From assembly GCF_033115175.1 (NCBI RefSeq), contig NC_084847.1, forward strand, positions 45,183,905 through 45,247,904: a stretch of 64,000 nucleotides of DNA, in the 5' to 3' direction. The DNA is from Lepus europaeus (taxonomy: Eukaryota > Chordata > Mammalia > Lagomorpha > Leporidae). The notes beneath the pieces were generated by a model. That model was not told where the DNA came from and ran no database searches. It was given only the letters and a program-made list of their open reading frames with translations. Both the position numbers and the translations under genes were made by a program. This document shows, piece by piece, positions 46,125 through 56,855 of this stretch (its first letter is position 1; each line of letters begins with the position of its first letter).

Positions 46125-46360
46125 AGGCACTACAGCACAGCAGGTGAGGCTGCCACTCGGACACCCCCGCCCATGTGCCCGGCCTGAGTCCCAGCTGCTC
46201 GGCTCCGATCCAGCTTCCTGCTAATGCTCCTGGGATGCTCCCGGGCATGGTCACGCAGGAGACTCAGACGGGCCCCTGGCTCCAGCCTGGCCCAGTCCCG
46301 CACACATCCGGGGAGGGAACCAGCGCATGGAGAGTCCATTGCTCTGCTTCTGTGCCGTGG
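46125..46360 (+). mobile_element. CSINE-like element, forward, diverged
   Basis: GTGAGGCTGCCACTCGGACA, CCTGAGTCCCAGCTGCTC, CCAGCTTCCTGCTAATGC, TGGCTCCAGCCTGGCCCAG and GGGGAGGGAACCAGCGCATGG follow the order of a rabbit SINE body. Confidence 0.7.
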
Positions 46361-46424
46361 CGTAAGCGGGCAGCTGGAGCAGGGAGGTGCTACGGGGCCA
46401 AGAGAGTGGGGAGACCAAAGGGGG

Positions 46425-46535
46425 CCGGCAGGGTACAGGGAGCCCCTCAGAAAGTGCAGGGCACAGGGAGGCCCCCAGAACAATGAAGGGTGCAGAGAGC
46501 CCCCCAGAGCAGTGCAGGGCACGGCACCACACAGG
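46425..46535. repeat. Short minisatellite, about 32-bp unit
   Basis: About 3-4 copies of a unit with AGTGCAGGGCACAGGGAGGC and CCCCCAGA(A/G)CA. Confidence 0.65.
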
Positions 46536-46595
46536 GTTCAGGGGCAGCAGAGCCCTTCCTCAAGGCTGTCCTGCAGGAGCAAACACAGCCGTATA

Positions 46596-46915
46596 CCAGG
46601 CCCCCTGGGTGTAGACCAAGCTCTCTGGGATGTAGACCAGCCCTCCTGGATGTAGACCAGGCCTCCCGGGTGTAGACCAAGCCCTCCGGGATGTAAAACT
46701 GCCCTCCCAGGGTCTAGACTAGGCCTCCCAGGGAGTAGACATGTAGACCAGGCCTCCTGGGGTGTAGATCAAGCCCTGCCAGATGTAGACCAGGACTCCC
46801 AGGTGTAGGCCAGGCCTCCCGGGTGTTGACTTGTAGACCAGGCCTCCTGGGGTCTAGACCATGCCTCCCAGGGTGTAGACCTGTAGACCAGCCCCCCGGG
46901 GTCTAGACCAGGCCA
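46596..46915. repeat. Minisatellite, about 20-24-bp unit (GTGTAGACCAGGCCTCC type)
   Basis: Around 14 imperfect units of CCTCC(C/T)GGG(G)TGTAGACCAGG. Variable unit length and high divergence. Confidence 0.85.
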
Positions 46916-48110
46916 CCACAGTTTCTGAACTCACATCCGAGCCAATCGCAGGACCTGCTGGTGCAGCTCAGAAGAAAAGGGAAACCCATTCCAGATGAGG
47001 AGCCCCTGGGCCAGAGCCGCCGCTCACACACTGCACCCCTGCAGGCCAGAGGAGAGCAGAGGACAGCACCACTCACTGAGCCTCCTGCATTTGCATGGTA
47101 CCCTCCGCAGCAGGGGGCTTGGCTCGGCATAAGCCATGGGATGCCTGGAACCCTCCCTCGTGTAGCTGACCCCTGGCAGGGATGGGGAGACGTCACATTC
47201 CGTCAGTCTCCTAGCAGGCCTGACTAGTGTGAGGTCACCAACACGGGGTCACTGGGATGTCCTCCAAGACACTGTCCCTTTAAGCGTGGTGCCGGCAGGA
47301 GTGAGCACAGGCCCTGGGCAGGACAAGGGGAACTGCTGGCCTCCCAGGGAACACCCTGGCTCCAGTTCTCTCCTGCTGGGGATAGCCCAGTTGTCCTACC
47401 CCAGGGCTCAGGGGCTCCCACTCGACACGTGCCTGCACTGGCACTCACAGCTGTGCCCCCAGAGCCTCTGAGGGAGCAAGGAGGGCCGCCGGGCTGAGGC
47501 CAGGCACAGGAGCAGGACCTCCCATGGCGGCACGGAGACCTGGGGGGCTGGGACTGCTGCCCACCTGCCATGGCCTCCCCACACGTGTGCTGACCTCCGA
47601 ACCCTCTGTCACACTAGCAGCTAATGGGTTGATGGTGCAGGGATGGGACAGGGCCCAGACCCAGTCCTGATGTATGAAGGCCTCTAAGGAGTGGGGGGCC
47701 GGATCAGGGGGCCGGGTGGTCCCGGCTGCATATGGAGACCCCAGAGGGTGGAGGGCCTGCTGCTGTCTCTGCTGCCCGACGTGGCCTGTAGCCCTCCTTC
47801 CTGGGGGGTGGCCATGGTTGACCAGTGCCAGGCACACGGGGCCAGGCCCCGCCTAGCAGACAGCCACAATCAGCCAGGGGGCCACCTGCTCTCGCATATA
47901 CGCCCAACGACACATCGGCAGCACCATGCTCGCGGGGTCATGGGTCCAGAAGCCAGGAGAGGGAGCCCCTCCCTAGGGACCAGGCAGACCCTGCCACAGC
48001 AACACCTGTCGGCCAGGGAGCACTCGGTGCGGGATGAAGCCTGAGTGTTGACTGGAGCTTGTCTCCTCTGCTACGGGTTGGTTTTTCTAAAGGCCATTCA
48101 AAAGGGTATT
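46916..48110. other. GC-rich unique DNA without a recognised gene
   Basis: GC-rich sequence with several overlapping open frames in both strands but no conserved protein motif, no consistent exon boundaries and no dominant frame. I see no supportable gene here. Confidence 0.4.
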
Positions 48111-48111
48111 T

Positions 48112-48426
48112 CTGGGGCTGGCACTGTGGCGTAGCAGGCTAAGTCTCTGCCCGTGGCACCAGCATCCCCCATGGGCGGCAGTTCCAGCCCCAGCTGCTCG
48201 CTCTCTGTTGTGGCCTGGGAAAGCAGTGGAGGACAACCCAAGTCCTTGGGCCCCTGCACCCACGTGGGAGACCAGGAGGAAGGCCCCGGCCCCTGGCTTC
48301 AAATCAGCCCAGCTCTAGCCATTGCGGCCATCCAGGGAGTGAACCAGTGGATGAACCCCTCTCTCTCTCTCTTTAACTCTTCCAACTAAATAAAAATAAA
48401 TGAATAAATAAATAAATAAATAAATA
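48112..48426 (+). mobile_element. CSINE, forward, with (AAAT)n tail
   Basis: Head CTGGGGCTGGCACTGTGGCG, body through GTCCTTGGGCCCCTGCACCC, and a CT run, then a tail of about 6 TAAA/AAAT tetramers (48,388-48,425). Confidence 0.9.
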
Positions 48427-48433
48427 GCTTCAC

Positions 48434-48722
48434 GGGCCAGTGTTGGGCACAGCAGTGAGGCTGCCACCTGTGCGACCAGAATCCTGTGGGGCGCTGGTTC
48501 AGGTCCCGGCTGCTCCACCTCAGCTCCAGCTCCCTGCTGATGGCCCAGGATAGCACCGGAAGATGCCCAAGCGCTGGGGCCCCTGCACCGACATGGAGAC
48601 CTGGATGAAACTCCTGGCTTTGGCCTGGCCCAGCCCCAGCTGCTGGGGCCATGTGAGGAGTGAACAGTGGATGGAAGCGCTCTCTCTCTCTCTCTGTGTC
48701 TCTCCCCCTCTGAAAAGCTTCC
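48434..48722 (+). mobile_element. CSINE, forward, tandem to the previous copy
   Basis: GGGCCAGTGTTGGGCACAGC head, TGGTTCAGGTCCCGGCTGC, and a CT run (48,681-48,697). It inserted at or near the tail of the preceding SINE, in the same direction. Confidence 0.85.
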
Positions 48723-48736
48723 AATAACACAACAAA

Positions 48737-49063
48737 TATTTTTGTTTTCTTCACAAGCAGAGTTAGAGAGAGAGAGACAGAGAGAAAGATCGTCCTTTTC
48801 CATTGGTTCACCCCCCAAATGACTGCTACCAAAGGCATGCTGCACCGATTCAAAGCCAGGAGTCAGGTGGTTCCTCCTGGTCTCCCAGGCGGGTGCAGAG
48901 CCCAAGCACCTGGGCCATCCTCCACTGCCTTCCCAGGCCACAGCAGAGAGCTGGACTGGAAGAGGAGCAACTGGGACAGAATCCGGTGCCCCAACCGGGA
49001 CTAGAACCCAGGGTGCCTGCGCCACAGCCAGAGGATTAGCCTAGTGAGCTGTGGTGCTGGCCC
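48737..49063 (-). mobile_element. CSINE, inverted
   Basis: AAGCAGAGTTAGAGAGAGAG, CCATTGGTTCACCCCCC and the head complement GTGAGCTGTGGTGCTGGCCC. Confidence 0.9.
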
Positions 49064-49164
49064 ACGATAAATCTTAAAAGGAAAAGGAAACAGACCCAGG
49101 AGTCTCTCCAGTGCCAGAAGACTTCCTGCAGACAGCAGGAGAGGGCGTAACAGACGAGTGCAGG

Positions 49165-49662
49165 GGGCAGTGGTGAGCTCGGGGCTCGGGGGCCGTGGTG
49201 TCATGAGAGCACAGTGCTGGGGCCGTGGTGACCTGGGTGCCGTGGTGAAACACAGTGTGGTGGCCGTGGTGACTCAGGGGCTGTGGTGTCCTGAGAGCGC
49301 TATGCTGGGGCTGTGGTGAGATGGGGGCCGTGGTGGAGCACAGTGCGGGGGCCCTGGTGAGCTGGGTGCCGTAGTGAAACACAGTGTGGTGGCCGTGGTG
49401 ACTCAGGGGCTGTGGTGTCCTGAGAGCGCTGTGCTGGGGCTGTGGTGAGCTGGGGGCCATGGTGGAGCACAGTGCGGGGGCCGTGGTGAGCTCGGGGGCC
49501 GTGGTGTCCTGAGTGTGCAGTGCTGGGGCTGTGGTGAGCTGGGGGCCGTGGTGGAGCACAGTGTGGGGACCGTGGTGAGCTGGGGGCTGTGGTGTTCTGA
49601 GAGTGCAGTGCTGGGGGCCGTGGTGAGCTCGGGGCTGGGGTGTCCTGAGAGCGCAGAGCAGG
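49165..49662. repeat. Minisatellite with about 20-bp units and a 130-bp higher-order period
   Basis: Units of GGGG(C/G)CGTGGTGAGCTGGGG and GTGTCCTGAGAGCGC(A/T)GTGCT. A block with GTGGTGACTCAGGGGCTGTG recurs at about 49,267 and 49,397, a period of 130 bp. The plus strand is G/T-rich. Open frames here are repeat-driven. Confidence 0.88.
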
Positions 49663-49947
49663 CGACAGCTCACCGCGGAAACCGAGCTCACTGCCACCCT
49701 CTGTGCTGAGCTCCTGGGGGCCAGCCCCCCAGGCAGGGGGTAGAACACCTCTGGAGAACCCGCCTAGCACTAAGAGAAGCCCAGGCAGGGACCGTGGGGC
49801 CTTCCTTAAGGCCTGGGCAGACGACCCACTGAAGGCAAGATCCACACGCACCTCCCAGGCAGCCAGCTCAGAGCAGAGTGGAAGGCGATGTTTGCTGAGT
49901 CACAGCAGGGCCCCAGGCAGGGCCTCATGTCCCTGCCACCACCCCAG
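49663..49947. other. Unique DNA between minisatellite and SINE
   Basis: No gene or repeat identified. Confidence 0.35.
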
Positions 49948-50254
49948 ACCAGGTAGAGCTTCCAGCTCCCAGCTGTTATGGGAGTTTGGGAGTGAGCCAG
50001 TGAACGAGATATCTCTTTTACTCTTTCCAATATGAAAAATAAAGCTATGGCCCGGAAAGGCAGTGGAGGATGGCCAAGGCCTTGGGCTCTGCACCCACAT
50101 GGGAGACCAGGAGAAGCACCTGGCTCCTGCCTTGGAGCAGCGAGATGCGCCGGCCGCAGCAGCCATTGGGGGGTGAACTAACGGCAAAACGGAAGACTTT
50201 TCTCTCTGTCTCTCCCTCTCACTATCCACTCTGCCTGTCAAAAAAAAAAAAAAA
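49948..50254 (+). mobile_element. Old SINE tail followed by a 5'-truncated CSINE
   Basis: 49,948-50,044 looks like the 3' end of an old SINE (GAGTGAGCCAGTGAACGAGA..AAAAATAAAG). From 50,045 a young CSINE 3' part follows, with CCGGAAAGGCAGTGGAGGAT, then a GCCATTGGGGGGTGAAC word, then CTGCCTGTCAAAAAAAAAAA. Confidence 0.78.
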
Positions 50255-50282
50255 GCTAAAAACCGAAACCTACTCCCTCTGA

Positions 50283-50309
50283 TCACACACACACACACAC
50301 ACACACACA
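50283..50309. repeat. (CA)n microsatellite
   Basis: About 13 CA dinucleotides. A C-homopolymer of about 14 lies nearby at 50,378-50,392. Both are likely length-variable. Confidence 0.9.
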
Positions 50310-50559
50310 GGACACTGCCCGTGGCGTCAGGGTTCCACATTGCACCTGCTGGGGTCGCTCTCAGGAAACTGGCCGACCCCCCCCCCCCCCCCAGGAAACC
50401 AGGGAAGCAGCCCTGCACCTGCTCCCGACTCTTCCCAGGGTGACGTCTGCAGTCCCCGTTCATGGGCTCGCCAACCACCACATCCGCCTCTGCCCCTTCT
50501 CACCGGGACGGGGTTTTAACACAGTAGGCTCACTGGGACCAGGGCATCCTGACCCTCAT

Positions 50560-51440
50560 CTGAGAACCTGGGCCCCACTCCCCTCCTTGCCTTCCATGGT
50601 TTGGGGCCCTTCCCATCCCAGCCCTCCAGCACTGTGCCCCACTACCCTCAGTGCCCTATAGGGCCAGACCCTCCTCCACTCCTCGTCCTCCTGGGCCTAG
50701 CCCTACTCCCCTTTTTACCCTCCAGGGCTGGGCCCTGCTCTTCTCAGAGCCCTCCAGAGCTGGAAGCCAATCTCCTCCCCACCCTTCAGGGCCTGGGCCC
50801 CACTCCCTCCTCACCTTCCAGGGCCTGGGCTGCCTCCCATCGCAGCTTTCCAGTGCCAGGCCCCAATGCCCTCAACGCCCTATAGGGCCAGACACTGCTC
50901 AACACCTTGACCTCCAGGGCCTGGGCTCCACTCATCACGCTGCCCTCCAGGGCCTGGTCCCCACTCCAATCATCGTCCTCCAGGGCCACAGCCCCACTCC
51001 CCACACAGCCATCCAGGGCCATACCTCACACTCCACACTGCCCTCCAGGGCTGGGCCCCAATACCTTCAAAGCCCACCAGGGCTGGACCCTGATCCCTTC
51101 CTCACCCTCCAGGACCTGGGCCCCATCCCCACACTTCCCTCCAGGGCCTGGGTCCCACTCCCTCCTCTCCCTCCAGGGCCTGGGCCCCACTTCCAGCTTG
51201 CCCTCTAGGACAAGGGCCCCACTCCAATCCTCTCCCTCCAGGGCCAGGCCCTGATCCCGAGTTCACAATCCCAGGTTAGGCCCCGCTCCCCTCCTCACCC
51301 TTCAGGGCCTGGGCTCTGCTCCCCACACTGCTCTACAGGGCCAGAAACATAACCCTTCTTCACCCTCCAGGGCCTTGGCCCCATTCCCCTCCTAGACTCC
51401 AGGCCAGTGCTTGCTCTCCTCCTCACCCTCCAAGGTCACA
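50560..51440. repeat. C-rich minisatellite, about 30-bp unit, copy 2 (same family as 39.1-40.5 kb)
   Basis: Units of CCCTCCAGGGCCTGGGCCCC followed by ACTCCCCTCCTCAC. Matching words with the first array include CACGCTGCCCTCCAGGGCC and CACTCCAATC(C/A)T. Ends at about 51,440, just before the duplicated unique segment. Confidence 0.9.
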
Positions 51441-52015
51441 CAAAATACCTCCATCCCGTCATTCTTAGCCCCGAAATCTAAAACCCAAACTTTTATTAAC
51501 ATGTCTCTCCAAACCAGACTTCTTAGGTTTTGTACTCTGACTCAACAGCACACACTTTTCCTCCAGGTCTCCCTCCCATTTCCTCGAGACCCAAGGCTTC
51601 CCCTCTTACCATGTTCTTTGGCCCCTAATTCTCTGCAGAGCACCAGGGGCTCATTCCCCAACATCCTATCCACTCCGTCTCCATGGTCTCCCACTCTACT
51701 GAAGCATACCATGCCTGTGGGGCTACCCCACATGACCCTCCCTGCCATGGGAATGAAGGCCACATCTCTGTCTGCATGGACCACCCAACCCCAGGGAATG
51801 GGTTGTCCCTTCCCTTCCTCTTTGGTACCCAGGCTACGGCCACCACTGAGGGGGCCACATCTACTCACCAGTTGCTCCTCTCCAGGATGAAGGCCCAGCT
51901 GGCGTTGAGCAGGAAGCCGTGCAGTCTCCAGAAATTGAAGACTGCTTGGAAGATGAGCTTCAGCGTCCACTCTGGGTTAGTTTCACATCCAGGACTTCTG
52001 GGAGGGCGGAGGTGA
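51441..52015 (-). other. Duplicated unique segment with a candidate exon at 51,869-51,997
   Basis: Better-preserved copy of the segment at 17,557-18,057 (alignable from TTTTGTACTCTGA at 51,529 onward). On the minus strand an acceptor-like CCTCCCAG and a GTGAGT donor (51,863-51,868) enclose 129 bp with an open frame. The frame reads ..CETNPEWTLKLIFQAVFNF.. and ends ..FILERSNW, a hydrophobic-aromatic stretch suggesting a membrane or packed helical segment. I do not recognise the family. It may be one exon of a real gene on the minus strand, or an old gene fragment like its sister copy. Confidence 0.45.
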
Positions 52016-52524
52016 GGCAGGCATCCACTTCTCGGCTTCTTCATTGCTGGGCCTCTGCCCACCCACACTGCCTCCAAACCTGCGGATTTCGGAGTAGAAC
52101 GCTGTTGAGAAGTCCCAGGATCCCATCTCCTTTGAGGCAGGCCCTGGACATCTCTGTCCTGTAAGCTTAAATGCGCAAGCACCATCCAAATAGCACCCCC
52201 CCTTACTTCCAGGAAACACAGCGTCCATGAAGGAGGCCGAGCTACCTTGATGAACCAGGGGCAGCAGCCTTAGCCCCAGCCTGGCATGGCTGCCCTGTGT
52301 TCACCATGATTAGCAGCGCTCCAGGGACACCGTCGATCCAGATCCAGCTGATCAGAAGCTCAGGACAGTGTGGAGCTCTCTAGACCTCTGACAGAAGACA
52401 CAGCCACTCCTGTTGGTGCAGCGCTCCGCCAAACTGCCCCTGCTCAGGGTACTAAATGGAGGATACCCGGCCAACATCCTTGGCCTGGTCTGTGCCCGGG
52501 GGCTGCCCAGAGTCAGAGAGCAGG
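52016..52524. other. Unique DNA, upstream of the candidate exon on the minus strand
   Basis: No additional exon, repeat or promoter cluster recognised. Confidence 0.35.
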
Positions 52525-52862
52525 GCTGGTGATGTGTTACAGCACGTTAAAGCCTCGGCATGCAGTGCTGTCTTTCCATGTGGGAGCCAGTGTGTGTTCT
52601 GGCTACTCCACTTCCAATCCAGCTCCCTCCTAATGTGCCTGGGGAAGCGGTAAAGGATGTCCCAATTCCTTGGGCCCCTGAAGCCACATGGGAGACCCAG
52701 AAGAAGGTCCTGGATCCTGACTTCATATTGCCTCAGTTTGGCCATCACAGTCATTCCGGGAGTGTACTGGCAAATGGAAAACCTCTCTCCCTCTCTTACT
52801 CTCTCACTCTCTCAATCTCTTTCACCTGCACTTGCTCTGTTTCTCTCTCTTTAATTCATTTT
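52525..52862 (+). mobile_element. CSINE, forward, diverged
   Basis: GGGCTGGTGATGTGTTACAGC head, CCACTTCCAATCCAGCTCCC, CCTTGGGCCCCTGAAGCC, a CT-rich block at 52,785-52,855, and an A/T tail. Confidence 0.82.
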
Positions 52863-52867
52863 TTAAA

Positions 52868-53182
52868 TTTGATTGATTTTTTTTTGACAGGCAGAGTTAG
52901 TGAGAGGGAGAGACAGAGACAAAGGTTTTCCTTCTGTGGTTTTAACTCCCAAATGGCCACAATGGCCGGTGCTACGCAAATCCAAAGCCAGGAGCCAGGT
53001 GCCGCCTCCTGGTCTCCCATCGGGTGCAGGGGCCCAAGCACTCGGGCCACCCTCCACTTCCCTCCTGGGACACAACAGAGAGCTGGAATGGAAGAGGAGC
53101 AGCCGGGACTAAATCTGGTGCCCATATGGGATGCCAGCGCTGCAGGCGGAGGATTAGTAAAGTGACCCACGGCGCTGGCCTT
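52868..53182 (-). mobile_element. CSINE, inverted, tail-to-tail with the previous copy
   Basis: TTTTTTTTGACAGGCAGAGT at the left, ending at CCCACGGCGCTGGCC. Together with 52,525-52,862 it makes a tail-to-tail inverted SINE pair, a possible double-stranded RNA hairpin if transcribed. Confidence 0.88.
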
Positions 53183-53214
53183 CTCTCTAATTCTTAGAAA
53201 TAAATGAAATAATC

Positions 53215-54789
53215 ATTTTTTTAAAAAAAACACTATCATCTCATTAGATAGAGAAATAACCTGAAAAGATTCCATCCCATTTATGATAAAAAAGAAACCT
53301 CCACAAAATAGGTATAAAAGAAATACGTAACAAAATCTTAAAGGCTAGTATCACAAATCAACAGCCAATGGCATGCTGGATGGGCAAAAAGTGAAAGAAT
53401 TTTTCTCAAACATGTAACAACACAAGGATATTCCCTTCTTCCACTCTTACTGAACGCAGAACTGTGAATTTTCACAAGAGAAAGAAAGGAGAAGAAAGAA
53501 AGAAACAGCACCTAGATTATAAAAGAGAAAGTGAGTTTCTAAATGCTTACAGGTGACATGATATGGTACCAGGAAAAACTAAAACAATCCACCAAAAACA
53601 CTGCTGGAACTGGTGAAAAAATTCAGTGAAGTTTCAGGTTACAAATAAACATACTGTGTAAGCAGCAGTTTTTACACATTAATGATGAACTTACTGACAG
53701 AGCAAACAACAAATATCCCAAGGATGATAACCACAAAAATAAAAGGTTTAGGAAAAAATTTAACCAAGAAGCCAAAGAGCTCTATCATGAAAAATCACTA
53801 TACACTGATGAAAGAAATCACCAAGGACACAAAAGTGGAAAGATGTCTCTTTTGGTGGATTTGAAGAATCAGTATAATTAAAATTTCTACTTTATCTAAT
53901 GCTACCTAAAGATTCAATTAAATTTTCATCAAAATACCAATGACGTTCTTACAGAATTACATAAAAAAACTTAAAATTCATACAAAATCACTTAAGATCC
54001 ATAATAGATAAGGTGTTCCTGAGCAAAAGAGAAACAAAGTTAGCCCAAATAACAAACAACACCTGGTTCAAAGCATTCTACAAACAACACGAAGCAAAAT
54101 ATCATAGCACTTGCATAAAATGTGACACACAGACCAATAGAAGAAAACAAGGCGAGCTCCAAAATTAGTCCCAATATGTACAACACCAGATTTTTACAAA
54201 AGGACTCAGACCATCCACTGGAAAACGCTTCAACTAGTGGTGTTGCCAAAAATGGATGTATTTGTGTAGAACATTGAAATTAGATTCTTAACTCCCACAA
54301 AATAAGAAAATCAACTCAAAATGGATAAGAGATCTAAATCTATGATGCAGGACTGTGAATCTTTTTGAAGGAGATACATGTAAAAGCTCCAAGACACTGA
54401 AATAGGGGATGACTCTTAGACAAGACCCTCAAAGCTCAAGTAGCCAAATCAAAACCTAACAAATGGGATCAAATGAAATTAAAAGCTTTGCAAAGCAAAG
54501 GAAATCATCATAGAGTGAAGAGACAACCAAGAGAATGAGCAAAAGATACTTGTCAGCTACCTATTGAAAAGAATTAATATCAAGAATACATCTACAACTT
54601 AAAAAAACAGCAAAAAAAATCCAACCAATCCAGTTATGAAATGGCCAAAAGAACTCAACAGACAGTTCCCCATAGATATACAGATGGCCAACAAATACAG
54701 GAAAAAATGCTCAACATCACAAGCTATCAGGGAAATGCAAATCAAACCACAGTGAGCTATCAGCTCACAAATACATATTGGATAAAACC
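53215..54789 (+). mobile_element. L1 LINE ORF2 remnant, part 1
   Basis: Decayed ORF2 in plus orientation: the reverse-transcriptase GYKINI motif near 53,638, then ATCATGAAAAATCACTATACA, AAATTTTCATCAAAATACC, and AAATGGCCAAAAGAACTC. It continues to AAATGCAAATCAAACCACAGT. It is split by a CSINE at 54,793. Confidence 0.85.
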
Positions 54790-54792
54790 ACA

Positions 54793-55130
54793 GGACAAGC
54801 TGGCCCTGTGGCTTAACAGGCTAATCCTCCACCTTACAGCACCAGCACACTGGGTTCTAGTGTCAGTTAGGGCGCCGGATTCTATCCCAGTTGCCCCTCT
54901 TCCAGGCCAGCTCTCTGCTATGGGCCGGGAAGGCAGTGGAGGATGGCCCAAGTCCTTGGGCCCTGCACCCGCATGGGACACCAGGAGAAGCACCTGGCTC
55001 CTGGCTTTGGATCAGCGAGATGTGCCGGCCGCAGCAGCCATTGGAGGGTGAACTAATGGCAAAAAGGAAGACCTTTCTCTCGTCTCTCTCTCTCTCTCAC
55101 TATCCACTCTGCCTGTCAAAAAAAAAAAAA
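54793..55130 (+). mobile_element. CSINE inserted into the L1
   Basis: Complete forward element, from CTGGCCCTGTGGCTTAACAG to CTGCCTGTCAAAAAAAAAAA. It is flanked by the target duplication CCACAGGACA (54,789-54,798 and about 55,133-55,142), so the insertion post-dates the L1. Confidence 0.9.
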
Positions 55131-55138
55131 AACCCACA

Positions 55139-55440
55139 GGACAGATAGTCACAATGAGGAGGAGGATGTGGGAAAAGGGGAACAATTACACAGTGGTGGT
55201 GGGAATGTAAATTAGTGCAGATGCTGTGGAAAACAGTATGAAGATTTCTTAAGAAACCAGAAACAGACTTGCCATATTATATGGAGTAATCCCTCTACTG
55301 GCTAAAACTCAAAATACATGAACGTATTGTATCAGAGAGATACGTTCACAATAATTACTGCAGTATGCTTCACGGAGTGACAACAAGAAATTGATGAAGA
55401 CTTCTAACATCACCAGTGGAATGGGTAAGAATAATACTAT
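55139..55440 (+). mobile_element. L1 LINE remnant, part 2
   Basis: Resumes the L1 after the SINE: GATGTGGGAAAAGGGGAACA and TGGTGGTGGGAATGTAAATT, then a GGAAAACAGTATGAAG word, with a decayed end near 55,430. Confidence 0.8.
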
Positions 55441-55471
55441 ACATACATACATACACACACACATACACACA
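55440..55471. repeat. (CATA)n/(CA)n microsatellite
   Basis: CATACATACATACACACAC run in the A-rich tail region of the L1. Confidence 0.8.
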
Positions 55472-55924
55472 AAATGAAACAAACTTACAAATCCCTCTTT
55501 CCACAAACTTTTTCAAGGACCCTCATGATGCTCTCTGCATTACCTTATATAGCCAGAAAAAATGTGGGCACACCACAGACACTCCTTTGAAAGCCAAGAA
55601 AAACACGTTTACCAAGAGAAATCCTCTGCCATAATTCTGACTTCTATAGACTACAAGCCACAAACTTCATTCTCAGGCTAAATCAGGTTCTCCATGTACC
55701 TAAGCCCCCTATCGACCCTTATCTTATTTTGGATAAGATCTTCTCCATCTCTTGGTAGTCTGGAGACTTTGGTCGAATTTCCTGATTAACTCAGCACCCA
55801 TTCCCCAGCCCCTTCTGAAAGTTCCCTCTGCCCACCTCCTGATTTCCTTTCCCTCACTTTAACTAAGATTTCTCTCCAGGCCCTGCCCCGGATCTAACAC
55901 TCTGATTCTCCACTAGTTTTGCTT
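55472..55924. other. Unique or unidentified old repeat DNA
   Basis: C/T-rich from about 55,690. No gene recognised and no retroviral motif strong enough to call. It forms the left flank of the SINE target duplication. Confidence 0.35.
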
Positions 55925-56248
55925 GTTTTTTTGACAGGCAGAGTGGACAATGAGAGAGAGAGAGACAGAGAGAAAAGTCTTCTTTTACCTATGGTTCACC
56001 CTCCAATGGCCGCTGCGGCTGGCCCCACTGCACTGATCTGAAGCCAGGATCCAGGTGCTCCTCCTGATCTCCCATGCAGGTGCAGGGCCCAAGCACTTGG
56101 GCCATCCTCCACTGCACTTCCAGGCCACAGCAGAGAGCTGGACTGGAAGAGGAGCAACCGGGACAGAATCTGGCGCCCCGACTGGGACTAGAACCCGGTG
56201 TGCTGGAGCTGCAGGCAGAGCATTAGCCTAGTGAGCTGAGGCGCTGGC
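55922..56248 (-). mobile_element. CSINE, inverted, with clean target duplication
   Basis: TTTTTTTGACAGGCAGAGTG to the head complement GTGAGCTGAGGCGCTGGC. The 11-bp duplication CTCCACTAGTT lies at 55,908-55,918 and 56,249-56,259. Confidence 0.92.
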
Positions 56249-56259
56249 CTCCACTAGTT

Positions 56260-56659
56260 CTTACAAGAAGACCTACCAACCACTCCCTATTACAACTCTC
56301 CTCAAAGTCACCTTCCTTCTTCCCTACAATTCTTCTATTTCCTCTATCATAGGATGGTGACATACAGAAATAACCTGTTTTCAGCTCCCAGAACTATGCA
56401 TGACCCAGGTTCTTCCATGGCATCTAACCCTCCACTCCCTCCACCCTCCAAGAGGGTGGGGGTGTGTGGCCTGGCAGCTGGAGGTACTCTAGTGGCCGGG
56501 CATGGTGACTCTTGGGCAGATGCTTGTCCATGGGCGGTTTGCTCCACTGCCCACTGCTCCAATTGTTCTAGGCCCTCCCCTTGGCACTGGGTCAGTGTGG
56601 AGCCGAGGCCAGCATTGATGTTCAATCTGCCTAGACTCTATATTTGAAGATTTCCTTTT
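56260..56659. other. Unique DNA
   Basis: No gene or repeat identified. Confidence 0.35.
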
Positions 56660-56855
56660 CTAAGAATTTTTTCTTTATTTATTTAAGAAGGGGAGAGAGA
56701 GAAAGAGAGAGAGAGAGAGCTTCTCTTCCTAGGTGTCTGAAGTTGCTGGAGCCCCAGGATGAAGCTGGAAACTGGAGTGGACCATGGATGGAAACCCCAG
56801 GTCTCATCCTGGTGCTCTCGATGCTGGGCCCAAAGATTGCCCAAGCAGTTTACAC
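56660..56855 (-). mobile_element. Old SINE fragment, inverted
   Basis: TTTTTTCTTTATTTATTTAAG followed by a GA run (56,692-56,718) and diverged CSINE-like body words (GGCCCAAAGATTGCCCAAG). Confidence 0.5.

Noticed and set aside
46130..46680. Several 75-143 codon frames around 46-47 kb
   Set aside because: They overlap a SINE and two minisatellites on both strands, with no dominant frame or domain.
49074..49851. His/Pro/Thr-rich minus-strand frames
   Set aside because: Generated by the G/T-rich minisatellite at 49.17-49.66 kb. They overlap in several frames with equal length.
55472..55924. Possible endogenous retrovirus fragment
   Set aside because: C/T-rich sequence with vaguely retroviral look, but no LTR ends, primer-binding site, protease or polymerase motif could be identified.
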